A DNA stretch of 64,000 nt from Pomphorhynchus laevis. Lineage: Eukaryota > Acanthocephala > Palaeacanthocephala > Echinorhynchida > Pomphorhynchidae. The position numbers and the translations under genes were made by a program. Positions within the stretch are counted from its first letter, which is position 1, and the number at the start of each line of letters is the position of its first letter. Shown here one piece after another: positions 10,358 through 22,910 of the stretch. The stretch is taken from the NCBI GenBank assembly GCA_012934845.2, contig WNNJ02001791.1, positions 120,063 through 184,062 of the forward strand. Reading direction: 5' to 3'. The notes beneath the pieces were generated by a model. It worked only from the letters and a program-made list of their open reading frames with translations. It did no database searches and was not told the DNA's origin.

Positions 10358-11325
10358 TACGTAGACTCAGTTATCTGATTTGTTCTATTGACAAGTTATT
10401 ATTAACTTGTGGACTTTGTGTTCCCGGTAATATAGCATCTGTTTGAAATACTGAAACTATGCATTATTGATACGACATTAGTATTTCTGTTATTTTCAAA
10501 CAAGTTGATGAATTTTTATTTTTCTATTTTTTTTGTAAATAAACTTTAAAAATGAGAAACGTCTGTATCTCAAGGTGTTTACACTCTAATAAATGTAAAC
10601 AGTTGCACGTTATCACGTTTAAATACAGGAAGAGGCCAACAGTCAGGTCCTGTAGAATGTTACATATCTTTCTAGATCTTGTCCAGCCTGCAACCGCCTT
10701 AAGCAGGGCAGCCCCCTGTCAGATGCTGCTAGATAGCGTGTAAGTTTAGTCTGAGTCAACTAAACTGGGTGGCGACACTGAAAAAACAACATTAAAAATT
10801 ATGACTTAACAAAAGTTACATGCATCCAACCAGATTAGAACCATAAGTAAGTAGTAAAGATTTTAATTTTAGATATTTTAAATGTAACAGAAAAATTACA
10901 AACCCTTTTGATGTTATGAATAAAATGCGTAGACTCAGTTATCTGGTCTAATATGTTCTATTGACAAATTATTATTGACCTGTGGACTTTGTTTTCCCGG
11001 TAATATAAGATCCTTCAGAAATACTGAAACTGTGTATTATTGACACGACTATGTTTTTGCTTATTTTCAACTTTGATTATATTTTTTCTAATTTTATAAT
11101 GGAGAAGTACAAATCAACAAAATATTATTAAATATTATTAATATAATTGATTATTGATACGACATTATTTTTCTAATAATGTTGTATTTTTTAATAATAG
11201 AAGATTTTTACGATCGAGTGTTCATTGTTTCTTTGTTCTCCTGTAAGAAACCTCTGTCAGAATTACTGAAACTATGTATTCGTGATACCACTATTCTGCT
11301 AATTTTCAAGCAAGTTGAGAACTTG
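10358..11325 (+). repeat. Dispersed repeat family Q, three partial copies
   Basis: A block starting near TAGACTCAGTTATCTG and continuing through TTCCCGGTAATATA to AATACTGAAACTATG and TTGATACGAC occurs at 10362-10505 and 10932-11070. A shorter right-hand part lies at 11236-11320. The same motifs recur alone at 1463, 31195 (-), 53271, 53435, 56663 and 56795. It is non-coding; possibly a small non-autonomous element. Confidence 0.6.
10615..10790. other. GC-richer island of unknown origin
   Basis: About 150 bases near 10625-10780 (AGAGGCCAACAGTCAGGTCC, CCGCCTTAAGCAGGGCAGCC) stand out from the AT-rich surroundings. They sit between two copies of repeat Q. No protein or RNA family is recognised on either strand. 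Confidence 0.35.
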
Positions 11326-11329
11326 CATG

Positions 11330-12050
11330 CGAAAGCATTCACTTAAAGAACATTCACTTAATAATCATAAGTTCTTAATCTTTAATGACTAGTGAATAAT
11401 CTTGGACTTATGTCGTAAATATCCCATATGATGTATTTGTATCACTATGTCCTATATATACTTTAAAAACAACATAATGAATGAGCATGAGCAGTAAAGA
11501 AAATGATCCAATTTATTTGTATATTTACAATATGTCGTTTATAAAAATATAGCTAAATGCCAATATTTGTATTAAATATATTGAAAGATGCATAAGTTGT
11601 GTTAGGTTCTATCCACGAAGAAAATATTATTTGGCGTTTTATATGTAAAAATGTATCTTTCTACTTTGAAATTTTAATTTGGAATAAAAACTTTAATGTT
11701 AGCTATTTTCTCTTTAAAATAATTTTATCAATACCTAAGATTAGTGATTAATATGATAAAAATTTAAATACGGGTTTTTGAGTGTTTTTTAAAACATCAC
11801 ATTATTGTATACACATTGCCCTTGTGTTCTTTAGTAAATGTATGAATAAATATAAATTATTTATAAAGGTTAAATACATATCAAGCAAGGAAAAACATTT
11901 AGACATACATATAATACAAACATGTGCTAAATATTCTTCATATTTTGTAATTTATTGTATGAAACGAAACAAAGATTATAAGTAACGCTTCAATAAAATG
12001 TCTTGATCTAAATTGATATTAATATTATATATTAATATATAATACAGCGT
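11330..12050. other. AT-rich stretch, nothing recognised
   Basis: No supported feature is visible. Confidence 0.4.
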
Positions 12051-12051
12051 A

Positions 12052-12412
12052 TTATACAAAAATACAACGTATTTGCTTATCCGACAGCATATACGGCAAC
12101 CTCAAGCCATCGACATACATATCATCGTCCAGGCCTACCTTCACGGTTATCAAGACAAGCTGTGCACTATCCATATTCTTTAAATAATCGATCAATATGC
12201 TGTAGATCCAAATTTTGTCATATGTAATGTCCAACCTATCTCGCATGTATTATCTTGTCAATACTTTCTACAATTCCTTTTCGAATAATCGATTCACTAT
12301 CTGTAGATCAAATCATAATCTCTCAACATTTAAATTAGGTCTAATTAAACGTTCAAAATATCAAATCTGCTTGAAACCGAGGATAAGGAGGCCTCAAGTA
12401 TAATCGCCTCAC
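12052..12412 (-). other. Unassigned coding-like region
   Basis: On - an open frame (12246-12052) reads ITYDKIWIYSILIDYLKNM and then TVKVGLDDDMYVDGLRLPYM. Upstream, behind acceptor-like CTTACAG (about 12408) and ATCTACAG (about 12304), lie two further short open pieces in shifting phases (EAIILEASLSSVSSRFDI; SESIIRKGIVESIDKIIHAR). The phases do not join cleanly, so no model is offered. It may be a decayed gene or element. Confidence 0.2.
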
Positions 12413-12419
12413 CTGTAAG

Positions 12420-13080
12420 TCGCGATTAATATTTGAAAAGTTTTGTTTTCAATGTGAATTTTGTATATGTTGTTTCATCCCCAAGTCGAGAGGCTTCAGT
12501 AAGCATTAATAAATAACTTCGCAGATTAATATTATATATAATTAATTTAATTATTATTCTAAAATATCTAATATATTAAAAATATATTAATATATATACT
12601 TATATATTAATATATAAGGCGCAATTATTAATTCGATTAATTAATAAAAAATATTGAAATATTGAAACAATAATGTTGCTTATTGAAAACAATACAATTA
12701 TCTAGTTGTTCAAATAAAACTTAGTAACTAAAACTTTGTTCAATACATTAAATACTTCAACATTCGATTATCATCCATGTGTGTTGTTAAACAAATGATT
12801 TGGTAAATGGTATCTTCTTCACTAAGGCATTTTCAAAAAATATCCCATATGTAGGAACATATTTAGACAGAAAGTACGGCATACCGATATACTAAATTTC
12901 TTTAATTGTGACTTAAATATAATTTGTGGTAATAATACTGTCTACAAAAACACTAATGTTCGCCACAAGAAAGCAGTACGAGCAAAAACACCTTAATGAC
13001 CAGGAAAAAAGAATATGTTTAGTAATGATATATATGCAAAATTTTTTTAATTGTATACAAATCCTTATAATAATGATATC
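12420..13080. other. AT-rich stretch, nothing recognised
   Basis: No supported feature is visible. Confidence 0.4.
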
Positions 13081-13129
13081 CTCAATCAGAAAAAACTAAC
13101 GAAATTAAAAATTTTGATATTATAAATTA

Positions 13130-13950
13130 ATGTGTATCTAAAAATACTCATATCTATTTGATCCTGATCTCATCACTCAAAAGTAAATATCCTCTAAATT
13201 AAACATTTTAATATAAAAAAATTGTCTAAAAATACTCAGATCATTTTGGTCCTGATCTCCTCACTAAAAAAGAAATATTCACTAAATAAAACATTTTGAT
13301 ATAATAACTAATTATGTATCTAAAAATACTAAAATATTTTTGATCCTGATCTCCTCACTCAAAAGTAAATCTCCTCGAAATTAAACATTTTTATATGATA
13401 AAAAAATTTATCTAAAAATACTCATATCATTTTGATTCTGATCTCCTCACTCAAAAACAAATATTAACTAAATAAAAATTTTGATATAACTAATTATGTA
13501 CCTAAAAATACCAATATATTTTCGATCCTGATCTCCTTACTAATGAAGAAATATTCATTAAATTAAACATTTTGATATAATAAATAATAATGTATCTAAA
13601 AACACTCATATACTATTGATACTAATATCCCCATTCAAAAATAAATATTCACTAAATTAATATTTTGATATAATAAATAATTATGTATAAAAAAACTCAT
13701 GTTTATTTGATACTGATTTACTCACTCAAAACTAATTATTCGCTAAATTAAACATTATGATATAATAACTAATTATGTACCTAAAAATACTAATATATTT
13801 TTAATCCTGATCTTCTAACTCAAAAATAAATGTTTACTAAATTAAACATGTTTATATAAAAAATAATTGTATCTAAAAATATTAATCAGATATTCTCACT
13901 CAATTAAACATTTTGATATAATCTTTTTGATCCTGATATCCTATAATGAA
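13130..13950. repeat. About 92-bp satellite array, nine diverged units
   Basis: The unit pattern is CTAAAAATACTCATAT, TTTGATCCTGATCTCCTCAC, TCAAAAGTAAATATTCACTA and AATTAAACATTTTGATATAA. It recurs starting near 13138, 13223, 13317, 13409, 13499, 13592, 13685, 13778 and 13869. Spacing is about 85-94 bases. Units differ by many substitutions and small gaps, so the array is old. Confidence 0.85.
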
Positions 13951-13959
13951 ATTAATTAT

Positions 13960-14935
13960 GACAAACATTTAAAGTCTATGGTAATTTTGCAATTATCTCA
14001 TGTTTGAATTTAAATCGACAGCATCATAACGTTAGCTTCATTATATATATTAGTTGTCTGTAAGTTTTAGAAACCTCTCGGTATCACTATAAGATTCCAT
14101 ATATATTATATATGGAATATATTATATATACAAAGAGTTAACATACAATTATGTTTTGTAATTTGTTTTCATTTGAAAACAAACATTATAAATGATTAAG
14201 TAAACATTATAAATTCGTTACTAAAATTATTAATCTCATTCCAAATTTTGGTAACCGCTGATTTTATTGTGCATCACATTCATTTCATTAAATGGAAATT
14301 AAACTTCTTTATTCTGTTTTTAACTTCTATTAACGTACAACTGATATTAAATAATATTGGCAAAATAAAACTTTTATAATTTGCGCTTTTATTATTTAAA
14401 CTTTTATTATTTTCAGGAATCAGAAATTGACAATAATTTTAATTATTTTTGTGTTAAACATTAACAATCATAGCAGATTGGTATGAAATTCTTTATAAAT
14501 GCTTTCATTTCAGAGATAATTATTACTTACTCTTTAGATTGCTTAGAATTTTTCTGATATTTCTGCAACTTGCGGCTTCCTAGCTTTCATTTTCTATTAA
14601 CATATGGGCACGAAATTGGGTCTAATTTTTGGATGTTTATCAATTATTTTCATTTCTATTTGGTGAGTAATAATATATAATTGAGCATCAATCTCGCTTG
14701 TGTATGTTTTCCATGCTCAAGTCAGTGGCGTTAATCCAATATTTTAAAATCATCTGCCGTGTCCAATCGTTATGAGTTTCTCTTTAGAATTTGTTTCCGC
14801 GTTATTGTCAATATATTTTAATAGCATTAACATTTTATAAGTTAAGTTTTTTTAAACATAGCGTAATTATATATTACACAATTATTACAATGAGTTTATA
14901 AATGGGAAATCATGACGAAGATCAGATTGATAATC
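13960..14935. other. AT-rich stretch, nothing recognised
   Basis: No supported gene is visible. A palindromic TATATA tract lies near 14095-14130. Confidence 0.4.
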
Positions 14936-14947
14936 TTCTGCAATCCC

Positions 14948-15350
14948 CTAAGTGACCTCCAAAAGACAGGCCGCGTTGCCTCGTTGCACCGCACAGCTCA
15001 ATCTCGGTGAGAGAAATCTCGCTGCTCTCCGGTCGCCTGTAGCGGCAATTAGCTTCTTTCCTTTGAGATTCCAGGAAGCTGGACGTAATCGGCCCGGCTG
15101 CCCCTATTGTCTCGATCGCAAATGGGACAAAAGTGTATTGGAACGCATCGATGCCCCTGTATTTGTCCAGCTTCCGATTCTCGGTCACTCTCGCCACCTC
15201 CCCCGGCGCACAGACCGCGTTAAACAAATTACTAGCCGTAAGTGTGTTGGGACAGGTAAAGTTCCATACAAGTAGGCGTCCCCTTTTCCAAGGTACTAAT
15301 GAAGCGCCATCCGGTCTTTTCCCGCCATCTCTGCACAATCCAGTTTCGAC
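14948..15350 (-). mobile_element. RLE LINE fragment, family 2 (3' endonuclease domain)
   Basis: On -, GLCRDGGKRPDG, then PWKRGRLLVW, then FVPFAIETIGAAGP, match the C-terminal restriction-like endonuclease of a common metazoan non-LTR element (usual form EPxGLxRxDGKRPDG ... LVWDATCxDT ... xPxAVETxG). After a shift near 15075 the other frame continues with ATGDRRAARFLSPRLSCAVQ and RGNAACLLEV, the usual C-terminus, then stop. The PD of KRPD is kept; the usual Asp of LVWD is Asn. The copy is 5' truncated near 15350. It is far more GC-rich than its flanks. Confidence 0.75.
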
Positions 15351-15963
15351 AGTTATTGTAATAAGTTCAATATGTGCCATGTTGCACAAATAAGTTTTGA
15401 CACAAAAGCATTTGTATTTTGTATGAATTGAGAAGTTTAAATTATTGAAGTAAAATTCAATATATTTGTGATTATTTTACATGCCATGGTCGGAATCAGA
15501 ACTGCCCTTATATAAACTAACTGACTACAAGTCTATCAGATACATTAATGAAGGACCTAATATTTGGGTGGTATTTTAAAACTTTATTACAAGGTGCATC
15601 GTAAATAATAATGTTTCAAATATACGTACTTATCACTTTTAGAAAACCTTAAATTCCGTATTGTTCTGTCACGCTATTTAATTAATTCCCATTCATCGTA
15701 TTTGATAGCATCAACACTATCTTCATAAAAAGCACTGACAGATGTAGAATTACACCATCCTATAATTTATTTTAAATCCTTTTAAAATTACAAAATTTTG
15801 TTTTGCATTTCACTAAGTGCGTTCAAACCCATTTACTTATTCATTAGTACATTTTTGAATTTTAAACGTGAAATAAGAAATATTTCAAATAAATGACAAA
15901 TAGTTTTTGAATGAAATTAACTGTGCAACATGGCACATATTGAACTTATTACAATAACTGCTT
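15346..15963. repeat. 37-40 bp inverted repeat flanking a 540-bp gap
   Basis: GTTATTGTAATAAGTTCAAT plus ATGTGCCATGTTGCACA at about 15351-15387 reappears inverted at 15925-15960. The left copy abuts the 5' end of the LINE fragment. Confidence 0.7.
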
Positions 15964-15969
15964 GAAATC

Positions 15970-18480
15970 TAATGAAAACTGATTCATTAAAAACTGACTA
16001 AAATAGCATTAAAAATAACATCAAAAATATTAAATAATATTTTTAATATGAAATAACTGAGCACTGTTAAAAGTTGTTGATTTTCAATTTAACTTCAAAG
16101 ATAACGAGCTGCAATTTCCAAAATTATCAGTAACGAAATGAAGGTAAACTACTATTTAAGTTATATAATTTTATTGATTAAGATTTCTAGGCCATTCTAA
16201 GACATGAATTATAAATTAGAGCATTTTGGAACCGTAAGTTATCTTTATTTATCATTTTCAAATTATAGCAACGAGTCGTCGGTTGCCCATTTATGTTCTA
16301 AACAATAACATACTTTCGATTTATATCGACAAATATAGTAGGTAAGGTCGTTAAACAAATACCCAAGGTCAATTAAAATTAGTGATTGACCTAATTGTAA
16401 TTAGGTCACTTAGTGAATAATTTTGAAGACATTGAAATTATAGCTGTAAACATTGATTATGCAATGCGCAACTTTGTCTAAGCAATATTATGTAATACTT
16501 ATCAAGCAAATAAATATAGGTCTAAGTTCTACATATAGTGATTGGTTCGAAAATACTTGCAAACTTCATTTTATTAATTAATAAGGGATGCATTTGAATG
16601 TAATTAAATTTTACTTAATTGTGCCATTAATATGATAAAAATATTGTGTAAATTGTAATTATATTGACTATAATAATATTAAATATATTTAGAGCACTTA
16701 ATATGATTAAATAAGCGTAAGGCTTATTTATATTGATTACTTTTAATTGATTGTGATCAAAAATATTAAATATAAAATATATGAACCTAAAAAATTGTTG
16801 AGGTATAATATAAGTACAATTGAAATAACTGGTAATTAGTATATAGTAGTATTGATATTATAATAGTTATAGTATAAATATTATAATAGTTATAGTATAA
16901 ATATTATATAATTCAGTTATTTGCTATTTCATTAGCATAGTTAAGCCAAACTATCTTACTTCGTCTGAATGCTTTATTCGAAAGTCGTTCAAATGTCAGG
17001 AAACTTGTTGACACAGCTTTTCATACATTATTTAGTAGTCTTAGACTGATACAACTTTGCGTATTATTTGTCACACTGAATTCCAGCGATTAATTTAATT
17101 GAACTATGACCGACAATCTGTGTACTTGATGATATGCAGTAGCAATTGATATAGTTGTATTTAGAAATACAAATAAAAAATTAATGGAAAATAAAAAATT
17201 AATTAAAAGCGGAAAAGTTAAAACTTTATGAAAAATTTGAAACGATTCTCACAACGATTTTTTGAAAAAAAAAATATTTTCTAATCTAAGCTATTACATA
17301 TTTATTCAATCCAAAATGCGTTTATTTTCTTTCTCTATTAAAAGTATTCTATCCTTACAAAATCAAAATTATTGTCGATTCAAATGTTCATTTAAAAATG
17401 CCTTTATTAAATTTTGGATGATGCTTCTAGCATCATCTAGAAGAATTAAGTTTCCTTGCACTTTAAAATTATGCCAAATGTATCATGAACCCATTATATT
17501 GCTACAATTTTTAATTATTTGAAACAGTTCCATTTTGTTTTTCAAGTGAAACGAGGTAATTTTGATATATAAAGATACATTTCAGCGTTAATGCTCCATC
17601 CAATATTTTTATAATAGTATGAACAGCGAGACAGAAATAGAGCAATCAGTGTTCACAAACAATTGCATTTCTAATATCCGAGAATTAGATAGTTCATTGG
17701 TGCATGACATTTGTGAAATTACTATTAAATGGACTTTTAATATTTTTTAATGTCTTTCAATCAAAGTATTTTTCAAAATGTCAGACAAAACATAATTAAT
17801 TTTCTGGAGTAATTTTGGCCTATCAACTGCAACTCGTAAAGATTTTCAAAATTAAAGCCAAATTTTTACGTAATTGGAAGCATCTACATTTCAAAGCTAT
17901 AAAAATAGAAATTGAATGGCATATTTGTTGTTGTTTTGTATTTTATAGTAGAATATCCTAATATATTTCAACATAGTGATTTTATATATTATAACCATAC
18001 AACATTTGACCTCGATACAACATATCTTAATATAATGTTCATATGTAAACGTTGATAACACATACAAATATATTATTGTATATAGCTATCCAATAATTTG
18101 GCACTGAGCACGTTAGTGGTCAGTGCCAAATAAGAAATATTACGTTTATTATATATATTTTGTATTTAAATTGTGTATAAAATTATATATATTATATATA
18201 TTTTGTATTATATTGTACTATATAAATAGTAGTTATAAAATAGTTATAATTAAATGGTCTATATAGAATCCAGCAAGTCGTTGAAACATTACACGAAACC
18301 TTCCTGCGAATTTGTAGACTCCTTACCGGTCCAACACAATTCAAAATAGACTTCCAGAGCAGGTCATTAATCTGTGAAATGTAAGGGTGTTATAATGATA
18401 TGTGCTTCAAATAATTTTTAAATAATAATTAAATAATTTGTAACAATTACGACTCATCATAGTCGTAATATTATTAGTCA
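15970..18480. other. AT-rich stretch, no gene recognised
   Basis: About 2.5 kb without a supported gene. A 24-bp direct duplication (ATTATAATAGTTATAGTATA) lies at 16855-16905. A short perfect hairpin (ATTTGGCACTGA/TCAGTGCCAAAT) lies near 18097-18132. Confidence 0.4.
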
Positions 18481-18499
18481 TAGTGGGAATAGTTCCCTT

Positions 18500-20900
18500 C
18501 TTTGACTGCAAAGGGTGATACTAAACGGTAACTGTTATGGAATATCAAGAATATAGGATATATCCGACATTTTCTATAAATAAGAATATTCATTATTAAA
18601 GTAAATTGTATTAAACGATTTATATGTGATGAATTTACGTCATTCTTCTATTCTCATAATAGTGTTTTAAGTATCTTGAGGGTCTTCAATTACAAGTTGT
18701 GTGAATGCAGCTTTGATCACGTTTGATATGCAGTCTCTCTCGCATGTTATTCTTAAAGCATTACGTAATTGCGGGATTGATAGCTATTTTGTTGGCTGGA
18801 TATGGAATTTTCTCAGTAAGGGAAATTTTGTGTTTAGGTGGGAGATAATAGGTCCCTTGAAATCAATAGATAGTCGTTCCAAGGGACGAGTCGATTTGAC
18901 TAAGGTAGGACTAGGAGGTTGATAGAAATTTGGCTTTAGAACCGCACGGCTATTGCAGTTACGCGATATTTGACGTACGTCATCTATTGAGTAGGGCAAG
19001 TTTTTGAGTTTTATAAATTGCCATAGACGTGTTATACCGGGATGACACATCTGTTTATGTAAATCCTGTAAGTTGGATAAATCGTTAGTAATACTGTTAA
19101 TAGCAATTCGTGAAAGAGCATCAGCAGCTACGTTTTCTTGTCCCCGACGATAAGATATATCAAAACAGTATTGTGATAGTTCCATACGCCATCGCTCCAT
19201 TTTATCATTTTTGATCTTACTGCGACATGATTGAGTGAATATATAAGAAACTGCTCGTTGATCAGTGACAATTGTAAATACTCGCCCTGTAAGATAATAC
19301 CTCCAATATCGAACGACCTCAATTATAGCTAAGGCTTATTTTTTAATCTTTGGGTAGCGTTTGGCATTCTTATGTAGTGTTCTTGAAAAAAAGCAACAGG
19401 CTTTTCGTTTTGTGAAAGAGTAGCACCAATAGCATAATCGGAAGCATCAGTTTCTAAGACAAAATGTTCAGATAAATCTATTGCCGAATACTCTCGTGTA
19501 GTGCAAATACCAGTGGGATCATCAGCTACAACATTTGATTTTCAAATGTTGTACACAATATCGAATTTAAAACATAATGACTATAACCTCAATTTTTTGA
19601 TTTTTTGATTCTTGATCCGATTTATTTGAATATAGACGAAGACATTTAAATATAACACCAACTGTATAAAATAGCTGTATAAGTCAACTGACGTTTTTAC
19701 TATGTTCTTGTTCAGAATGTCCGCATATCAGGATATCGTCAAGGTTTGCGAGTGTCTTTCGATCAATTATCTTGAATTAATTGATCCATTATTAGATGAA
19801 ACAATACAATAGCTTTTAATCCATTATTCGATGTATAATGAATCAAAAATTATTCAATGCATTATTCGTTTGATAGTTTCAATTATTCGTTTTATTTTTG
19901 CAATTCGGGGTTTTATGCGGTTGAATATTAACAGAGGTCATGCTACATAGTTCAATGAATTCTCAGCTACTTCCAAAATAGAATTTGATATTACAAAGCG
20001 TTTGCATAAAAGAATATGCAATAATAACGTCTGAATACATTATATCGAGTATGAAAATAGTTGTTCATATATACTTTGTCTTGAAACTTCATATCTACTG
20101 CCATACTGCCGGGACAAATGAAGCAAATTCGGGTCGCCATATGTATTCTCATCTTGTTTGGTATGTAGCACATTATCATTAATCTTAAAGTCCGATGACT
20201 GATAAAATTTAGAGAACTTCCAGTATCGAACAAGACGGATAATTTAGTCTTATGAATATAAATTTATTTAGTGTAGATGATGTTTATGTACAAATACAGT
20301 AATTGGTGCTTAAACTCAAGTTTGCACTTATAACATCATCTCTGCTAAAGCGAAATACCTTGCTAAATGCGCTGTCGTATAGAGTCGGAAATGATTTCCG
20401 TTATTATGACATCTAAAAACATCGTCCTATATTAATCTGCTGAAACGTCGATAAAGTTGCAATCGTTGGCAAAAATTAGAAGTTCAGATAGAAAACGCTG
20501 GATGGTTCATTAGGTTGTTCCTGTCATCTAAGAATATGATGGGCATATAACCTGTTTATAGGATTTACATATCGATTTGATAGTGACCGCATAAATCTTC
20601 GAATGACGTGCACGTTTGTATAATTTCGAATACCGCGATTGATACAAAATTGATCAGAGTATGCAGTTTATTCTTGCCCGTTTTGATCTTGAGCTTGGAA
20701 ATGTAATTATTGAATGTAACGAACCAATGTCGGTAGTTGTCTTGAACGTTCGGATCGTCTAGAAGTTTAATCTTGAAAAATAACTTGAGGTTTAATATAT
20801 CTATACTATAAATGTAGAAAAAACTGTAATGAAATACTAAGAATATAGACTTTATTCGACAATATCTATAAATTAGAAAATACATGCATCCAAGTAAATG
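18500..20900 (-). mobile_element. Fossil Ty3/gypsy-type LTR element, - strand
   Basis: From right to left are a gag-like piece (PNVQDNYRHWFVTFNNYI), an aspartic protease start (MFDTGSSLNFIS), traces of RT/RNase H, and an integrase N-terminal region (ADALSRI ... CHPGITRL ... LERLSIDFKGP). The RT core is largely missing. A similar stretch of about 60 bases at 18530-18590 and 20825-20885 may be the last trace of long terminal repeats. The element is broken many times, heavily rearranged and old. It belongs to the same family as the + strand copy at 24.5-27.7 kb. Confidence 0.7.
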
Positions 20901-20925
20901 AAATTAAAACATCTGTGAATTTTTA

Positions 20926-20960
20926 CCCTGAGGATGATAGCAATTAGCTATCAAAAATTT
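20926..20960 (+). ncRNA. Single hammerhead-like core
   Basis: CTGAGGA (20928-20934), one unpaired T, GATAGC (20936-20941), loop AATTA, GCTATC (20947-20952), AAAA (20953-20956). The 6-bp stem II is perfect. G12 of GAAA is A, consistent with CG to CA decay. Stems I and III are not clear. It is related in sequence to pair A at 1030-1057. Confidence 0.45.
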
Positions 20961-21204
20961 GCCTTTTATAAAAATAATAAGTGCACTCTCTCCAATAATT
21001 TAATATATAATTTAAAAATAAGTGAACAATCAATTTATAATAATTAATATTTGTCAACAATAATTAATATTTGGAAGCAATAATTAATATTTACAATAAT
21101 TAGTACAATAATAAATAATCAATATAATAATTAATATTCGGAAGCTTCAGCGTTCTGACTCTAGTTTATCTGTCAGATAAAAATATGTTTGAAATCTTTG
21201 TACT

Positions 21205-22910
21205 AGAGTGATAGCAACAAAACGATATGCATTCGAATCGTCTATCGCTAATAATGTAACACGAAATCCAAAACTATTATGGGCTTATGTTCGTCGTAAC
21301 AGAACCCTCAACACAGAAATCAAGTATGTACTTAATGCGGAGGGATGTGTGATAACTTCTCAGAGTGGTATTGCGGAATGTCTTGCTACGTCTTTTTCGC
21401 TACCGGCAAATAATTCACCTAGAGCTTCTATAACTTCACATGGTGTAGCATTAGGGCAATTTTCGCGATTTCTTCCAGTAACGATTAGTGAGATTGTAGA
21501 TCAGCTTGACCCATTTAGCTCTACCGGCCCTAATGACATTTCTCCGTTTCTCTTGAAGAATTTATCTAGATATTTGGATCCTTCTCTTCTTGCTATTTTT
21601 GATAACAGTTTGACCAATGGATGTGTTCCTGATGTCTGGAAAACTGCCATCGTAATTCCGATCCCAAAGAAAACCATTGCAACGGCCTGTACTGACTATA
21701 GACCAATCAGCCTGACTAGTCCTCTATGCAAAGTGCTTGAAAAGTTGATCGACACTCGGATCAGGCATCACTTGAGGGAACTCGAAATAATGTAGTCTTC
21801 TCAAGACGGTTTCCTCCCTGGTCGTTTATGCTTAACCAACTTATTGACTTCACGCGAAATGTGGGTTGAGGCGGTCAGTTGCGACCAATCAATCAATGTT
21901 GTATTAATTGACTGATCAAGATCATTCGATCGGGTGCCGCATGAGAGCTTGGTAGCATTGCTATTTAACTACGGCATGCATGTAATGTTGTGTACGTGGG
22001 TTCAAGATTTCCTACGTAATCGATTTTTTAGAGTGAGAGTTGACACCCATCTTTCCACTCTCAAACGCGTTTACTGTGGTGTTCCGCAGGGTACCGTACT
22101 AGGACCTATGCTGTTTATTGTGTTCCGTAACGGTTTGTTGCTGCGGATTCAGAGTCCCTGTCTTGCTTTTGCTGACGACCTCAAACTATGGTCTGTAGAT
22201 GATATTGATCCGCTTGGCATTTCCCTGCAGGAAGACCTTAATGAAATATACCGATGGAGTAAGGCTACTGGTATGAAGATCAATGTTGACAAATGCGGGC
22301 ACATGAAATTAGGAAGGCGTTGCGATGACCGTCATTTTCGCATAGGAACTTCAATTCTTAATGTCGTCATGGAGTATAGGGATCTGGGTGTCATGGTGCA
22401 TAGGACATTGAAATCTCGGTCAAATACAGAGTTTGCTTATAGCAACGCTTCGCGAGCTATGTACTGCGTCAAAAATGCATTAATCGTATTAATCCATATG
22501 TTTTCAAACGGCTTTACTGCGCTCTTGTTCGCCCGCTTATAGAGTACTGAGTGCAGGCAATTTTTCTGTACACCAAGGGAGAGTTCAATAGACTAGAGTC
22601 AATCCTTTGTAGAGGTTCTCGAATGTGTATGGATGGATCATATTCATATCGTGAGCGGCTTGAATTTCTAAAGTGAGAGGCTATATTACCTAGATCTTAT
22701 TGCATTATGGCGAATGGTTAATGGGATAAATGAGTTTCCCTCGTGCTATGTTAAAGTTTGTTCTCAGACGCGTTGGCCACCCGTTGAAACTATTTAAGTT
22801 TCCCCACGGTAAAGTAGTGAGTTTGGCTAGGCTCTCACATCGAGCATTAAACGCCTAGAACACGTTGCCAGGAGAAATATCATGTTAACTGAATTTGGAT
22901 ATTTAGAGTT
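21205..22910 (+). mobile_element. CR1-type LINE, 5' truncated, RT largely readable
   Basis: Reverse transcriptase blocks in order: DYRPISLTSPLCKVLEKLI (about 21695), GFLPGRLCLTNLL (21810), SFDRVPHESL (21925), GVPQGTVLGPMLF (22078) and AFADDLKLWS (22162), so the catalytic FADD is intact. The C-terminal tail ends SHRALNA.NTLPGEI near 22870, the usual CR1 ending. Breaks seen: TAG at 21793, TGA at 21912, a frame change near 22475, and a TAG for Trp in the tail. Endonuclease and ORF1 are absent. The match to flatworm and other invertebrate CR1 elements is by motif memory, not by search. Confidence 0.85.

Noticed and set aside
14952-15393. Two overlapping + strand frames
   Set aside because: They are antisense shadows of the RLE endonuclease on -, which has clear family motifs.
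18097-18132. Hairpin as a terminator or small RNA gene
   Set aside because: It is a single 12-bp stem without context; too little to assign a role.
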